DNA from: an uncultured Erysipelotrichales bacterium
GTDB lineage: Bacteria > Bacillota_I > Bacilli_A > Erysipelotrichales > Coprobacillaceae
Reading direction: 5' to 3'
Length of the DNA: 64,000 nucleotides
Assembly: GCA_910579135.1 (NCBI GenBank)
Contig: CAJTTM010000003.1
Coordinates: forward strand, 62,001 to 126,000
In this document: one piece after another, positions 51,724 through 59,986 of the stretch
Position numbering within the stretch: the stretch's first letter is position 1
Layout of the letters: every line of letters begins with the position of its first letter
The notes under the pieces: model-generated
Databases searched by the model: none
What the model was told of the DNA's origin: nothing
The model's input: only the letters and a program-made list of their open reading frames with translations
Translations under genes and position numbers: made by a program

Positions 51724-54228
51724 TTATCTCCATATATAAATACTTCTTCTATAACTCCACTTACCATAAACTTTAGATTTTGCTGAATCTATTTTATAAG
51801 CCCTTATCCTTACATAATATCTTTTTCTTCTTTTTAGATGGCTTATATTAAAACTCTTTTTAGTTGTATGTTTTGTAACAGCTTTTTTAAATTGGCGATT
51901 TGTAGAATATTGTATTTGATATCCATTAGCTTTAAAAACTCCTTGATAAGAAACCTTAATTTGACCCTTTTTTTTATGACTTAATAAAGGTGTCTTTGTT
52001 TTACCAACAGTTATCTTTTTCCATTTTGCATAAACCTTAATATTTCCTTTACTCGTTTGAACAAACTTCTTTTTAAACTTCTTATCTAAATACCAACCAC
52101 TAAAACCATAACCTTTCCTATTAGGATTCTTTAGTTTCTTTTTCCCATAATATGTTTTTTTATTTGACTTATGATTTTTACCACCATTTAAATAATAACT
52201 TATTGTATAAGGAACAGTCACTTTACATTTGACTGTTTTCCCATTTTTAGCCTTAGCTGTTATCACTGCCGTCCCTATATTGACAGCTTTTATTTTTCCA
52301 CTTTGATTAACTGATACAACCTTTTTATTGCTTGTTGACCAACTTATTGTTTTATTATCCGTTGTGTCTATTGGTTTAAAAGAAACTTTTAATGATTTTG
52401 ATTTTCCTTTTAATAAAGTAATTTGAGTATAATTTAATGATATACCTTTAAGTGGTATTTCTTTTACCATCACTTCACATTTTGCAATTTGGTTAGTAGA
52501 AGTTTTTACTGTTATAGTGGCTTTACCTGCTTTTAAAGCTTTAACCACTCCTTTTTGTGTTACTGTTACAATATTTTTATTACTAGTTGACCAATTTAAA
52601 TCTTTATTATCTGTTGTATTTGAAGGGTAAATTGTTGCTTTTAAAGTTTTACTTTTCCCTTTATTTAAAGTTAATTTTGAATAATTTAAAGAAACTTTTT
52701 TAATAGGGTTATTAACTGTAACTTTACAAATTTTCTTTATTTGAGTAGGTGATTCTACTAATATATCTGCTGTTCCTACCGCTTTAGCTATTACGTTCCC
52801 CTCGTTATCTACAGTCGCAATCTTTGTATTACTAGAAGTCCATTTTAAATCTTCCTTTAAATAAGAAGGGCTCACTTGACAATCTAATTTTTGAGATTCA
52901 TTCAATGGTATTGTATGTGATTCTTCTAAAGATATATCTTGTATATCTTTAGCCTTTTTGATGGTAGATAGCCACTTCCATGCATTTAACTTTGGATTTT
53001 CATCATCTATACACTCATTCCTTAAAAAATAAATCCAAACCCAATGTTGGCTATATTTAACCCCATCAACTACAACTTGTTCAAAAACGGAAGAATGTAA
53101 AGAAGAAGCATGGGCAGCTTTTAAACGTTCGTATATAGGCGCACTACATTTTGAAGGGATTGCACTTGGATGAGGATCATTTGGAGAATAAGTCATCCAA
53201 ATTGGTATATCCTTAATAAGTTGAATTTGTTCATCTGTTATATACTGGCTATAGTATGTCTGACATATAGGAAATGCTCCTGCAAAATAAGAAGGATGTT
53301 TTAAGATTAGTTCCATCGTCATATATCCACCATTTGAACACCCCCCAATCAATATCCTATCTTTATCAATATCAGAATGTTTATCAACAAAATCTTGTAT
53401 TAATTCAAATAATCCTTCACTATAAGCAGAACCTAAATTTCCATGTTGTATTTTTCCGTTTATACTATTCATCCATTTTGTAGGACATTGAGGAACTAAA
53501 ACATATGCTCCATTAAAAACATTTTGAAACTCATCATCCTTAAATACACTAGCCTTTCCACCTAATAATGGAATAACAGGATTTGTTCCACCTTCTCCTC
53601 CTCCATGTAACCATATAATAAGGGGATTTTTATGATCATCTTGAGTTGGTATATATGAACAATAAGAATAATCTATTCCATCTTTAGCGTGAAATGATGA
53701 CTTATCAAAGCCTTCTAATTGGGGGATGATTGTATCATTATTCAAATCAATATGAGATTCAATTTGAAAAGAAACAGTATCTCCCTTTTCATTTAATACT
53801 TCTCCATCTTTATTTAACTCTATATGTAATTGATATGAATGATACCAATCTTTTAAATCTACATTAGGATATCTATAGAAAGCTAAACCTTCCAAAGAAG
53901 AAACCTTCATTTCAATCGTTATATACTGAGAATTAGATTCAACAGTATTCCCCTTTTCATCGCTAGCATAAATATGTGTTATTGATCTTTTTTTCACTTC
54001 TTCATCTTTTTCTTCAATAACTATAAAATCATTGATATCTAATGAATCTTTATCTATATAAGAATCTAAAGAAATAATTGTTTTAGAAACAACTGGACCC
54101 CAATCCTCTCCAGAAATATATGCCTTTTGCTTACCCTTAACTATAACTTCCAAGTCTGATGCAAAAACTTGAAAACTAGAAGATATCATTATTTCAATAA
54201 TCAAAAAAATCCAAAATACTTTTTTCAA
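51724..54228 (-). CDS. Secreted alpha/beta-hydrolase esterase with Big_2, InlB-type and Fn3-like modules
   Basis: An 834-residue exported protein. After a signal peptide (1-24, ending FAS) and an N-terminal beta domain comes an alpha/beta-hydrolase of the PHB depolymerase/feruloyl-esterase or prolyl-oligopeptidase type: oxyanion motif WLHGGGEGG (206-214), nucleophile GGCSNGG with Ser 298, a likely acid near NDPHP (Asp 351) and His 395 in QHWVW. Three bacterial Ig-like (Big_2) domains follow (about 437-675, with WSTSNKNIVTV and ALKAGKATITVK), then one InlB B-type repeat (KGYGFSGWYL...YAKW) and a Fn3-like C terminus (GYQIQYSTNRQF, VRIRAYKID). The last two modules match the 977-aa protein at 6716. 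It is cotranscribed with the beta-helix gene 12 nt upstream, so it may de-esterify the same glycan. The substrate is inferred. Confidence 0.87.
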   Translation of the reverse strand: MKKVFWIFLIIEIMISSSFQVFASDLEVIVKGKQKAYISGEDWGPVVSKTIISLDSYIDKDSLDINDFIVIEEKDEEVKKRSITHIYASDEKGNTVESNSQYITIEMKVSSLEGLAFYRYPNVDLKDWYHSYQLHIELNKDGEVLNEKGDTVSFQIESHIDLNNDTIIPQLEGFDKSSFHAKDGIDYSYCSYIPTQDDHKNPLIIWLHGGGEGGTNPVIPLLGGKASVFKDDEFQNVFNGAYVLVPQCPTKWMNSINGKIQHGNLGSAYSEGLFELIQDFVDKHSDIDKDRILIGGCSNGGYMTMELILKHPSYFAGAFPICQTYYSQYITDEQIQLIKDIPIWMTYSPNDPHPSAIPSKCSAPIYERLKAAHASSLHSSVFEQVVVDGVKYSQHWVWIYFLRNECIDDENPKLNAWKWLSTIKKAKDIQDISLEESHTIPLNESQKLDCQVSPSYLKEDLKWTSSNTKIATVDNEGNVIAKAVGTADILVESPTQIKKICKVTVNNPIKKVSLNYSKLTLNKGKSKTLKATIYPSNTTDNKDLNWSTSNKNIVTVTQKGVVKALKAGKATITVKTSTNQIAKCEVMVKEIPLKGISLNYTQITLLKGKSKSLKVSFKPIDTTDNKTISWSTSNKKVVSVNQSGKIKAVNIGTAVITAKAKNGKTVKCKVTVPYTISYYLNGGKNHKSNKKTYYGKKKLKNPNRKGYGFSGWYLDKKFKKKFVQTSKGNIKVYAKWKKITVGKTKTPLLSHKKKGQIKVSYQGVFKANGYQIQYSTNRQFKKAVTKHTTKKSFNISHLKRRKRYYVRIRAYKIDSAKSKVYGKWSYRRSIYIWR

Positions 54229-54240
54229 TTCAACTCACTC

Positions 54241-56442
54241 CTACTTCAATTTAAAACTTTTAGTTATATATTTTCCATAAATCTTTTGTTTACCATATGT
54301 TTTATATGGTCTTATTCCTATTGTATAAGTTTTCTTCCTTTTTAAAGAAGATAAAGTTATCGTTGTTTTTGTAGTTTTCTTTACTTTCCATTTTTTTTGA
54401 GATTTTAACTTATACTCTATTTGATACCCAGAAGAAGAACTATGCTTCTTCCATGAAACATTTATTTTATTTTTCTTTCCTTTTAATTTTAATGAACTCA
54501 CTTTATTTGGAATAACCTTAAATTGAATAGTTTTATTAAAATATCCACTATACTTCCCTATTCCAGTTATCGTAATCTTTACATTACCATATCCAATATC
54601 CTTATTTTTACCATAAGTTATTTTATTAATTTTATAATCCTTATTTATCTTTAAAATCTTTTTTCCCTCTTTAATAACAATAGAAGATTTTGATGGTTTT
54701 ATCTGTTTTCCATTATACACCTTATTTTTGATTGTATAGGTTAGCTTTTGCATATTATTATAAGATTTCGTTTGATAAATAGGAAATTGTTTTGCTTGAT
54801 ATGTATATATCTTATTAGAAGTTACAACATTATTAGAAGCACTTCCAGTAGACTTATTTTCGATATATATATCATGCTTTTTATTAAATTTAGAAGTATT
54901 ACTATTAATTTGAATAGTTTTACTTTTATTGCATTTTATTCCATAATAATTATTAGAAAGATTATTTTTATTAACATTACAATTATTTGAATTAATTAAC
55001 GATATACCATTATTTCCATTATCATTAACAATATTATTTAAAACATCTACATATTTTGATTCATACAAAGTTATTCCATTAACTTTTGATGTCTTTACTG
55101 TATTATCTTTTATTTTTAGTATATTCCCTTTATTGTTTTCACATTTATAAATATATATATTTGTTTTTCTACCACTTAAACATTCATTGTTTGAAACACT
55201 TCCTACAGAACGATCTAATCTTATTGAACTATCAACCGTATTAACAATTTGATTATTATTAATATTTCCACTAGATTTATTCTTAAAATATATACCATAT
55301 AACTTAGAATTCTTTATTGTATTATTAATAATATTTGCTTTACTATTGTCTAAATAAATACTTGCATGAATAGTTCCATCTAAAGTATTATTATCTATAG
55401 TTACATCTGATTGAGTATTCAATCGTATTCCATAAAAAAGTATTTTCCCATCATCATTCTTTCTATCCTTATACATACATGTAAAAGAATTATCTTTTAT
55501 AACACCTTGTGAATGTTTTGTCCAAATCAACTGCGCTGCTTTAGCCTTATTATTTAATATATTCATGTTTTGAAAATTAATAATATTAATACATGAACTA
55601 TACACATTCTCAAAATTATTATCTTCAATATAAATATTTTCTCCAACTGAATCAGCTTCATAAAAATGAGATCCAACCCCTGCCATAACATCTTTAAAAG
55701 TATTAGAAGTCACATAAATATTTTTACATGGTGTTCCATCATAGGGTAGATCCCCTGGTCCTGATGCTCCATCATAAGAAATACAATCAATGTGTAAGGC
55801 TTCCATACAATGTTTAGATTGTTCTTTATCATAATTTCCTTGACTATCTTTTTTGACATAATATTGGCCTAATTGTTTTCCAGTATATTCAATCATGTGT
55901 TCAAATGTATTATTCTCAATAATAACATTATTAACCGCTGAAAATACAACCATATGTCTATTACAAACATTTCTTACTGTTGTGTTTTTAAAAGTTAAAT
56001 TTTGGGCATGAACAAATCTCATAAGCATTGAATATATAGTCGTGTCAACAACATTTCCATCCCAAATACCACCATCTATTGTGATATCATGAGCTTGTCC
56101 ATAACCTCCTGTCACTTTATCAGTTTCACTAACTAACAAATATTTTTCTTGGCATTTTCTTATAATCTCAGCATTTTTATCTAATTTTAAATAAGTGTTA
56201 GAATAAATTGTAAGAGTATCATTAATATAATATTGACCCTCAGGTATATAAATAGTAATTTGTGTATCACTTTCTTTTGCGATATCTAAACATTCTTGTA
56301 TTGCTTTTTCATCATTTTGTTGATCATTTCCATTAGCACCAAAATCTAATACATTATATTGATGAGATGCTTTAACTTCATTTGGTACATATATATTAAA
56401 AAATAAAAACGATATAACACATATTATTATCAATTTTCTCAT
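54241..56442 (-). CDS. Secreted right-handed parallel beta-helix protein with Ig-like and Fn3-like C terminus
   Basis: A 733-residue exported protein. The signal peptide ends VKA (about residue 24). The opening (NVLDFGANGNDQQNDEKAIQECLD) is the pectate-lyase-3/GH28-like start; then come LMRFVHAQN, CNRHMVVFSAVNN and DKEQSKHCMEALHID, the same conserved block as the protein at 21803, and PbH1 coils. The C terminus differs from that paralogue: an MBG-like Ig domain (VYNGKQIKPSKSS...GIGKYSGYF) and a Fn3-like module (GYQIEYKLKSQKKW, KTYGKQKIYGKY) shared with the proteins at 51724 and 6716. ATG 56442 follows AAGGAG by 7 nt; the earlier ATG at 56508 overlaps a terminator. It is probably a polysaccharide lyase, hydrolase or epimerase. 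Confidence 0.85.
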   Translation of the reverse strand: MRKLIIICVISFLFFNIYVPNEVKASHQYNVLDFGANGNDQQNDEKAIQECLDIAKESDTQITIYIPEGQYYINDTLTIYSNTYLKLDKNAEIIRKCQEKYLLVSETDKVTGGYGQAHDITIDGGIWDGNVVDTTIYSMLMRFVHAQNLTFKNTTVRNVCNRHMVVFSAVNNVIIENNTFEHMIEYTGKQLGQYYVKKDSQGNYDKEQSKHCMEALHIDCISYDGASGPGDLPYDGTPCKNIYVTSNTFKDVMAGVGSHFYEADSVGENIYIEDNNFENVYSSCINIINFQNMNILNNKAKAAQLIWTKHSQGVIKDNSFTCMYKDRKNDDGKILFYGIRLNTQSDVTIDNNTLDGTIHASIYLDNSKANIINNTIKNSKLYGIYFKNKSSGNINNNQIVNTVDSSIRLDRSVGSVSNNECLSGRKTNIYIYKCENNKGNILKIKDNTVKTSKVNGITLYESKYVDVLNNIVNDNGNNGISLINSNNCNVNKNNLSNNYYGIKCNKSKTIQINSNTSKFNKKHDIYIENKSTGSASNNVVTSNKIYTYQAKQFPIYQTKSYNNMQKLTYTIKNKVYNGKQIKPSKSSIVIKEGKKILKINKDYKINKITYGKNKDIGYGNVKITITGIGKYSGYFNKTIQFKVIPNKVSSLKLKGKKNKINVSWKKHSSSSGYQIEYKLKSQKKWKVKKTTKTTITLSSLKRKKTYTIGIRPYKTYGKQKIYGKYITKSFKLK

Positions 56443-56485
56443 TTTCTCACTCCTTAGTCTGATGTTTATTTTATCACTAAACAGC

Positions 56486-56521
56486 GAAAAACAAAAGGAA
56501 TAGTTCAAAAGAAACTATTCC
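56486..56521 (-). terminator. Terminator upstream of the beta-helix operon
   Basis: GGAATAGTT and AACTATTCC form a perfect 9-bp stem with a 7-nt loop (56497-56521), followed on the minus strand by TTTTGTTTTT. It ends transcripts coming from the nuclease remnant and helicase gene. Confidence 0.8.
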
Positions 56522-56526
56522 TCTTT

Positions 56527-56814
56527 CTACCTATATATTTCTATTATACATTCATATTTCTTGGTTTTCTTATTGTAGTTAATTCCAACCAACAATAGAT
56601 TACCCAAGTATTTCTCTAATCCATGTATAACTCTTTTTTATCTGTTGTACTTCACTCTTAGCATTCTGATTCCACTTTAATTCAATAATCATTGCTGGTT
56701 TATCTCCTCTAGGAATAAATACTAGATCTGCATATCCATCTCTTTCTTGATAATATACTAGTGATAAGGTATAACTAAATATATATTCATCACAATATGA
56801 ATTAAAATACCCTT
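56527..56814 (-). pseudogene. C-terminal remnant of a PD-(D/E)XK (DUF1703-type) protein
   Basis: The minus-strand frame reads SYTLSLVYYQERDGYADLVF and IPRGDKPAMIIELKWNQNAK, the nuclease core (D...E-x-K) of AAA-ATPase/DUF1703 proteins, then a one-base shift near 56605 leads to GNLLLVGINYNKKTKKYECI and a stop at 56527. Joined, it is about 95 residues of a family that is normally about 550. It is a second, different decayed member of the family found at 46691. Nothing upstream of 56815 continues the frame. Confidence 0.72.
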
Positions 56815-56834
56815 AAATAATAAAGATTATATAT

Positions 56835-59729
56835 TTAATTTTCTAACTGTTTTATATTTTTACAAATATATTTAAAGTCACACTTACTACATATTTTATC
56901 ATTTGAACACATTTTAGAAAATTCATGCTTCATAATTTTCGCAACTGTATTTGAAAATTGTTCAATTTCTTTTGTAATATTTTCTTTTTCATTATCATAT
57001 CTCAATGTTCTAATATGATTACCCTTTTCCCCAGTAAAAAACAATTGCATAGTTACTTCTTTTTCCTCTGTTATACAACCAAGAAGATAAGCATATATTC
57101 TAAGCTGTCGGTAATAGCTTTGAAGCATATTTTCCTCACATTGACCTGTTTTAAAATCAAAGATACGATAAAATTCAGGATAATCCCTTACCATATCTAT
57201 AGTTCCTTTGATTATATAGTCTTTCATGGCTAGACTTACTTTCATTTCACTGGCTTTAATAGTAGTCCATCTATTTTTATCACTATATCCTTTATTTAAA
57301 TAATCATAGTAATTTATTACATTATTACGACCATTTTCTAATATAGGATTCAAATTGATTTTTTTAGCACGTTGTAATGATTTTGCATTTTTATCAAACC
57401 ACTCATTGATTTTTTCAATAGTAATTTCTTCATTTTTTATTGCTTCAAGATGAATGTCTTGAAGTGTTTGATGTACCAAAGTCCCAAACATAGTGCCTGG
57501 TGTATCTTGAGAAGTTCCTTCAAATTTAAGTATTTTTCTAAATTTATATTTTTTTGGGCATGTTTCATAAGGAATAATATCCGAAGTATAAGAAAAACTA
57601 TCTTTAAACTCAGCAGATTTAACTTTATTAAAATTTATTTTTGATAAATCTAACTCTGCTTCCTCTAACTCCGGGATACAATTCCATACAGATTTAAATA
57701 ATTGACTTGGTTCATTCCTGCAAGTCAGTACTAACAAGTTTTGAGCTCGAGAAAATGCTGTATAATATTCACGATAGAAATCAAAAAGTGGCGTATCTTC
57801 ATTGGGTTCAAATGGATTGGGATACTGTGTCTGTATAACAGTATTAATAAAAGATAAATCCTTGCGTTTTTTGGCACAATTAGAAAGAGAATCGACAATG
57901 ACAACAGGAAATTCAAGCCCCTTTGACTGATGAATTGTCATAAAAGACATGTATCCCTCTGGGGCATATTTCTTCTCATCCTCATATTCATTAACACCAT
58001 CCTGATATTGTGAATACAAGAAAGTTTTAAAAAAGAAATCAGCCTGTTTATATGTTTTACGTCCCAAATTCAACTGCCCTTTGATTGCTAAACCACATTT
58101 ATTAATTAAAAGCGATAAATTACGTGAAGGGCGAACCTCTTCCATATTACCATCAATATCTACATCTAAATACCCTAAAAAAGGTTGGAATGCGAATAAT
58201 TGATATAATATTTCTTTTAATGTCAATAAACAATCCTTATTTTGTGCAATACTTAAAATAAAAGATTCTAACCCTTTATTTTCAAAAACTATTTTTTCTG
58301 CCTCTTTTACAACATTATCACAATATCTCTTATAATCTTCTTTAACGTTATTTATACTATTTTTTACATCTGGAAACATTAATAATAAACACCCTAAAGC
58401 TTGTTGAACCTCAAGACGCTTAAAAAACATTTGAGAACGAGGAGAATAAACAGAGATTCCATTTTCTTGAAGATAATTTTGTAAATTAATAATTGATTTA
58501 TTTTTTACACTCTTACACAAAAATGCAACTTGATTATAATCCGTTATCTTTCCAGAATCTTTTAATTTTTTTATAAAACTATATATCGCTCTACACCAAT
58601 CCTCCTCATCATTTTTCCCAATGCGAATAACGGTTTGGGTTTGGGCAATCTTGTTTGTAGAAAGACTTTTATCCAATCTACAACTTTTCCATGTAAAACC
58701 TTGAGGATTTTTAATCCAACTAGTATAAAATGATACAATCTTATTATCTGAACGATAATTCTCATTAAGTTCTGTTTTTTGACAATGAAATTCTGAATAT
58801 TTATTTTCGAAATTCAATATATTCTCAACAGTAGCCCCTCGAAAACGATAAAGACTTTGATCATCATCACCAACAACACAAATATTTTTCTTTTCCCCAG
58901 AAAGAATGTCCACAAGCCTTTCTTGGATTCTATTTGTATCCTGATATTCATCAACCATGACATATTTAAATTTATTCTTTAAACCCCCATCCTTATCTTC
59001 TATAAGCATTTTATAGGCATAAAGTTGAACTGTGGAAAACACAATATAATCATTTTTTTCAAGTAACTCTTGATATTTTACAAGTATTTTTCCTAAAGCA
59101 TATAAACAAACATCATTTTGTTTCATTAAAAACTCAGGATCAACAAGAGCTTCAATCAAAGAATCACATAAAGAACATATCACTTTAGCAGCTTGTCTCT
59201 TTTTGATGAAGCCACCTCTATATGTATAATCGATATCTCTAAGATGATTAGCTATAACTTCTCTTGAATCTTTAATTCCACAAAAATCTATAACATCATA
59301 ATATTTTTGACCATTATCTTTTACTATTGTTCTCATATTTATATAACGTGAAATAAAACGTAGTTGTTCAAATTCATCTATAATAGAATGATTTTTTGAA
59401 AACCATCTACATCTTTCAGGGTTTTCCTTAATCAATCTTTCACTAAAAGAATGAAAAGTTGAAATATACATATCATCAAGATTTATATTATTTATTCCCT
59501 CATCACTAAATCTATTTGAAATACGAGTCATTAATTCTTTTGCAGCCTTTTTCGTAAAAGTAATAATAAGAATTTCATTTGGCTGTGCCTTATTAGATTT
59601 AATAATATGCAATATTCTCTCTACCAAAGTAAAAGTCTTTCCAGTACCAGGACCAGCAATAATCAAAACGGGTCCTTCTGTTGTCTCTATTGCCTTATAT
59701 TGATTAGCACTAGGTGTAATTTTCATCAT
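56835..59729 (-). CDS. UvrD/PcrA-type helicase fused to a RecB-like nuclease domain
   Basis: A 964-residue SF1A DNA helicase. Walker A is IAGPGTGKTFTLVER (residues 24-38), followed by LIITFTKKAAKELMTRI (motif Ia), VMVDEYQDTNRIQ (motif II), VVGDDDQSLYRFRGA (motif III), FMTIHQSKGLEFPVVIV (motif V) and YYTAFSRAQNLLVLTC (motif VI). The last 270 residues form a PD-(D/E)XK nuclease: FGTLVHQTLQ, then MVRDYPEFYRIFDFKTGQ (D...D-x-K) and YRQLRIYAYLL. Four Cys, one in YETCPKKYKF and three in ICSKCDFKYIC, can bind a 4Fe-4S cluster as in AddB. A single-chain helicase-nuclease for repair or defence is likely. GGGAGAG (59735-59741) precedes ATG ATG. Confidence 0.9.
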   Translation of the reverse strand: MMKITPSANQYKAIETTEGPVLIIAGPGTGKTFTLVERILHIIKSNKAQPNEILIITFTKKAAKELMTRISNRFSDEGINNINLDDMYISTFHSFSERLIKENPERCRWFSKNHSIIDEFEQLRFISRYINMRTIVKDNGQKYYDVIDFCGIKDSREVIANHLRDIDYTYRGGFIKKRQAAKVICSLCDSLIEALVDPEFLMKQNDVCLYALGKILVKYQELLEKNDYIVFSTVQLYAYKMLIEDKDGGLKNKFKYVMVDEYQDTNRIQERLVDILSGEKKNICVVGDDDQSLYRFRGATVENILNFENKYSEFHCQKTELNENYRSDNKIVSFYTSWIKNPQGFTWKSCRLDKSLSTNKIAQTQTVIRIGKNDEEDWCRAIYSFIKKLKDSGKITDYNQVAFLCKSVKNKSIINLQNYLQENGISVYSPRSQMFFKRLEVQQALGCLLLMFPDVKNSINNVKEDYKRYCDNVVKEAEKIVFENKGLESFILSIAQNKDCLLTLKEILYQLFAFQPFLGYLDVDIDGNMEEVRPSRNLSLLINKCGLAIKGQLNLGRKTYKQADFFFKTFLYSQYQDGVNEYEDEKKYAPEGYMSFMTIHQSKGLEFPVVIVDSLSNCAKKRKDLSFINTVIQTQYPNPFEPNEDTPLFDFYREYYTAFSRAQNLLVLTCRNEPSQLFKSVWNCIPELEEAELDLSKINFNKVKSAEFKDSFSYTSDIIPYETCPKKYKFRKILKFEGTSQDTPGTMFGTLVHQTLQDIHLEAIKNEEITIEKINEWFDKNAKSLQRAKKINLNPILENGRNNVINYYDYLNKGYSDKNRWTTIKASEMKVSLAMKDYIIKGTIDMVRDYPEFYRIFDFKTGQCEENMLQSYYRQLRIYAYLLGCITEEKEVTMQLFFTGEKGNHIRTLRYDNEKENITKEIEQFSNTVAKIMKHEFSKMCSNDKICSKCDFKYICKNIKQLEN

Positions 59730-59945
59730 ATTCTCTCCCTTATATAAATAATATAATATTTCACATAAAATACATTCATTAAATGCTAGGTGTATTTTTG
59801 AAAGATTACAAAAACAAGTTCATCTCTTTATAATAATACAATATTCCAAGAAAATTTCAAGATTTGTACCTTTTTATACATTATACTCTACAATGAATAT
59901 ATTTTAAACAAAAGATATTATAATAAAAATGACCTCAATTACAAC

Positions 59946-59982
59946 AATAGCACTTAAACTCTATATAAGTTTAAGTGCTATT
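59946..59982 (-). terminator. Hairpin after the activase gene
   Basis: AATAGCACTTAAACT (59946-59960) pairs perfectly with AGTTTAAGTGCTATT (59968-59982) around a 7-nt loop, a 15-bp stem only 4 nt after the gene's stop. The tail on the minus strand is only mildly T-rich, so it may rely on stem stability. On the plus side it is followed by TATTTTATTT. Confidence 0.65.
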
Positions 59983-59986
59983 TATT

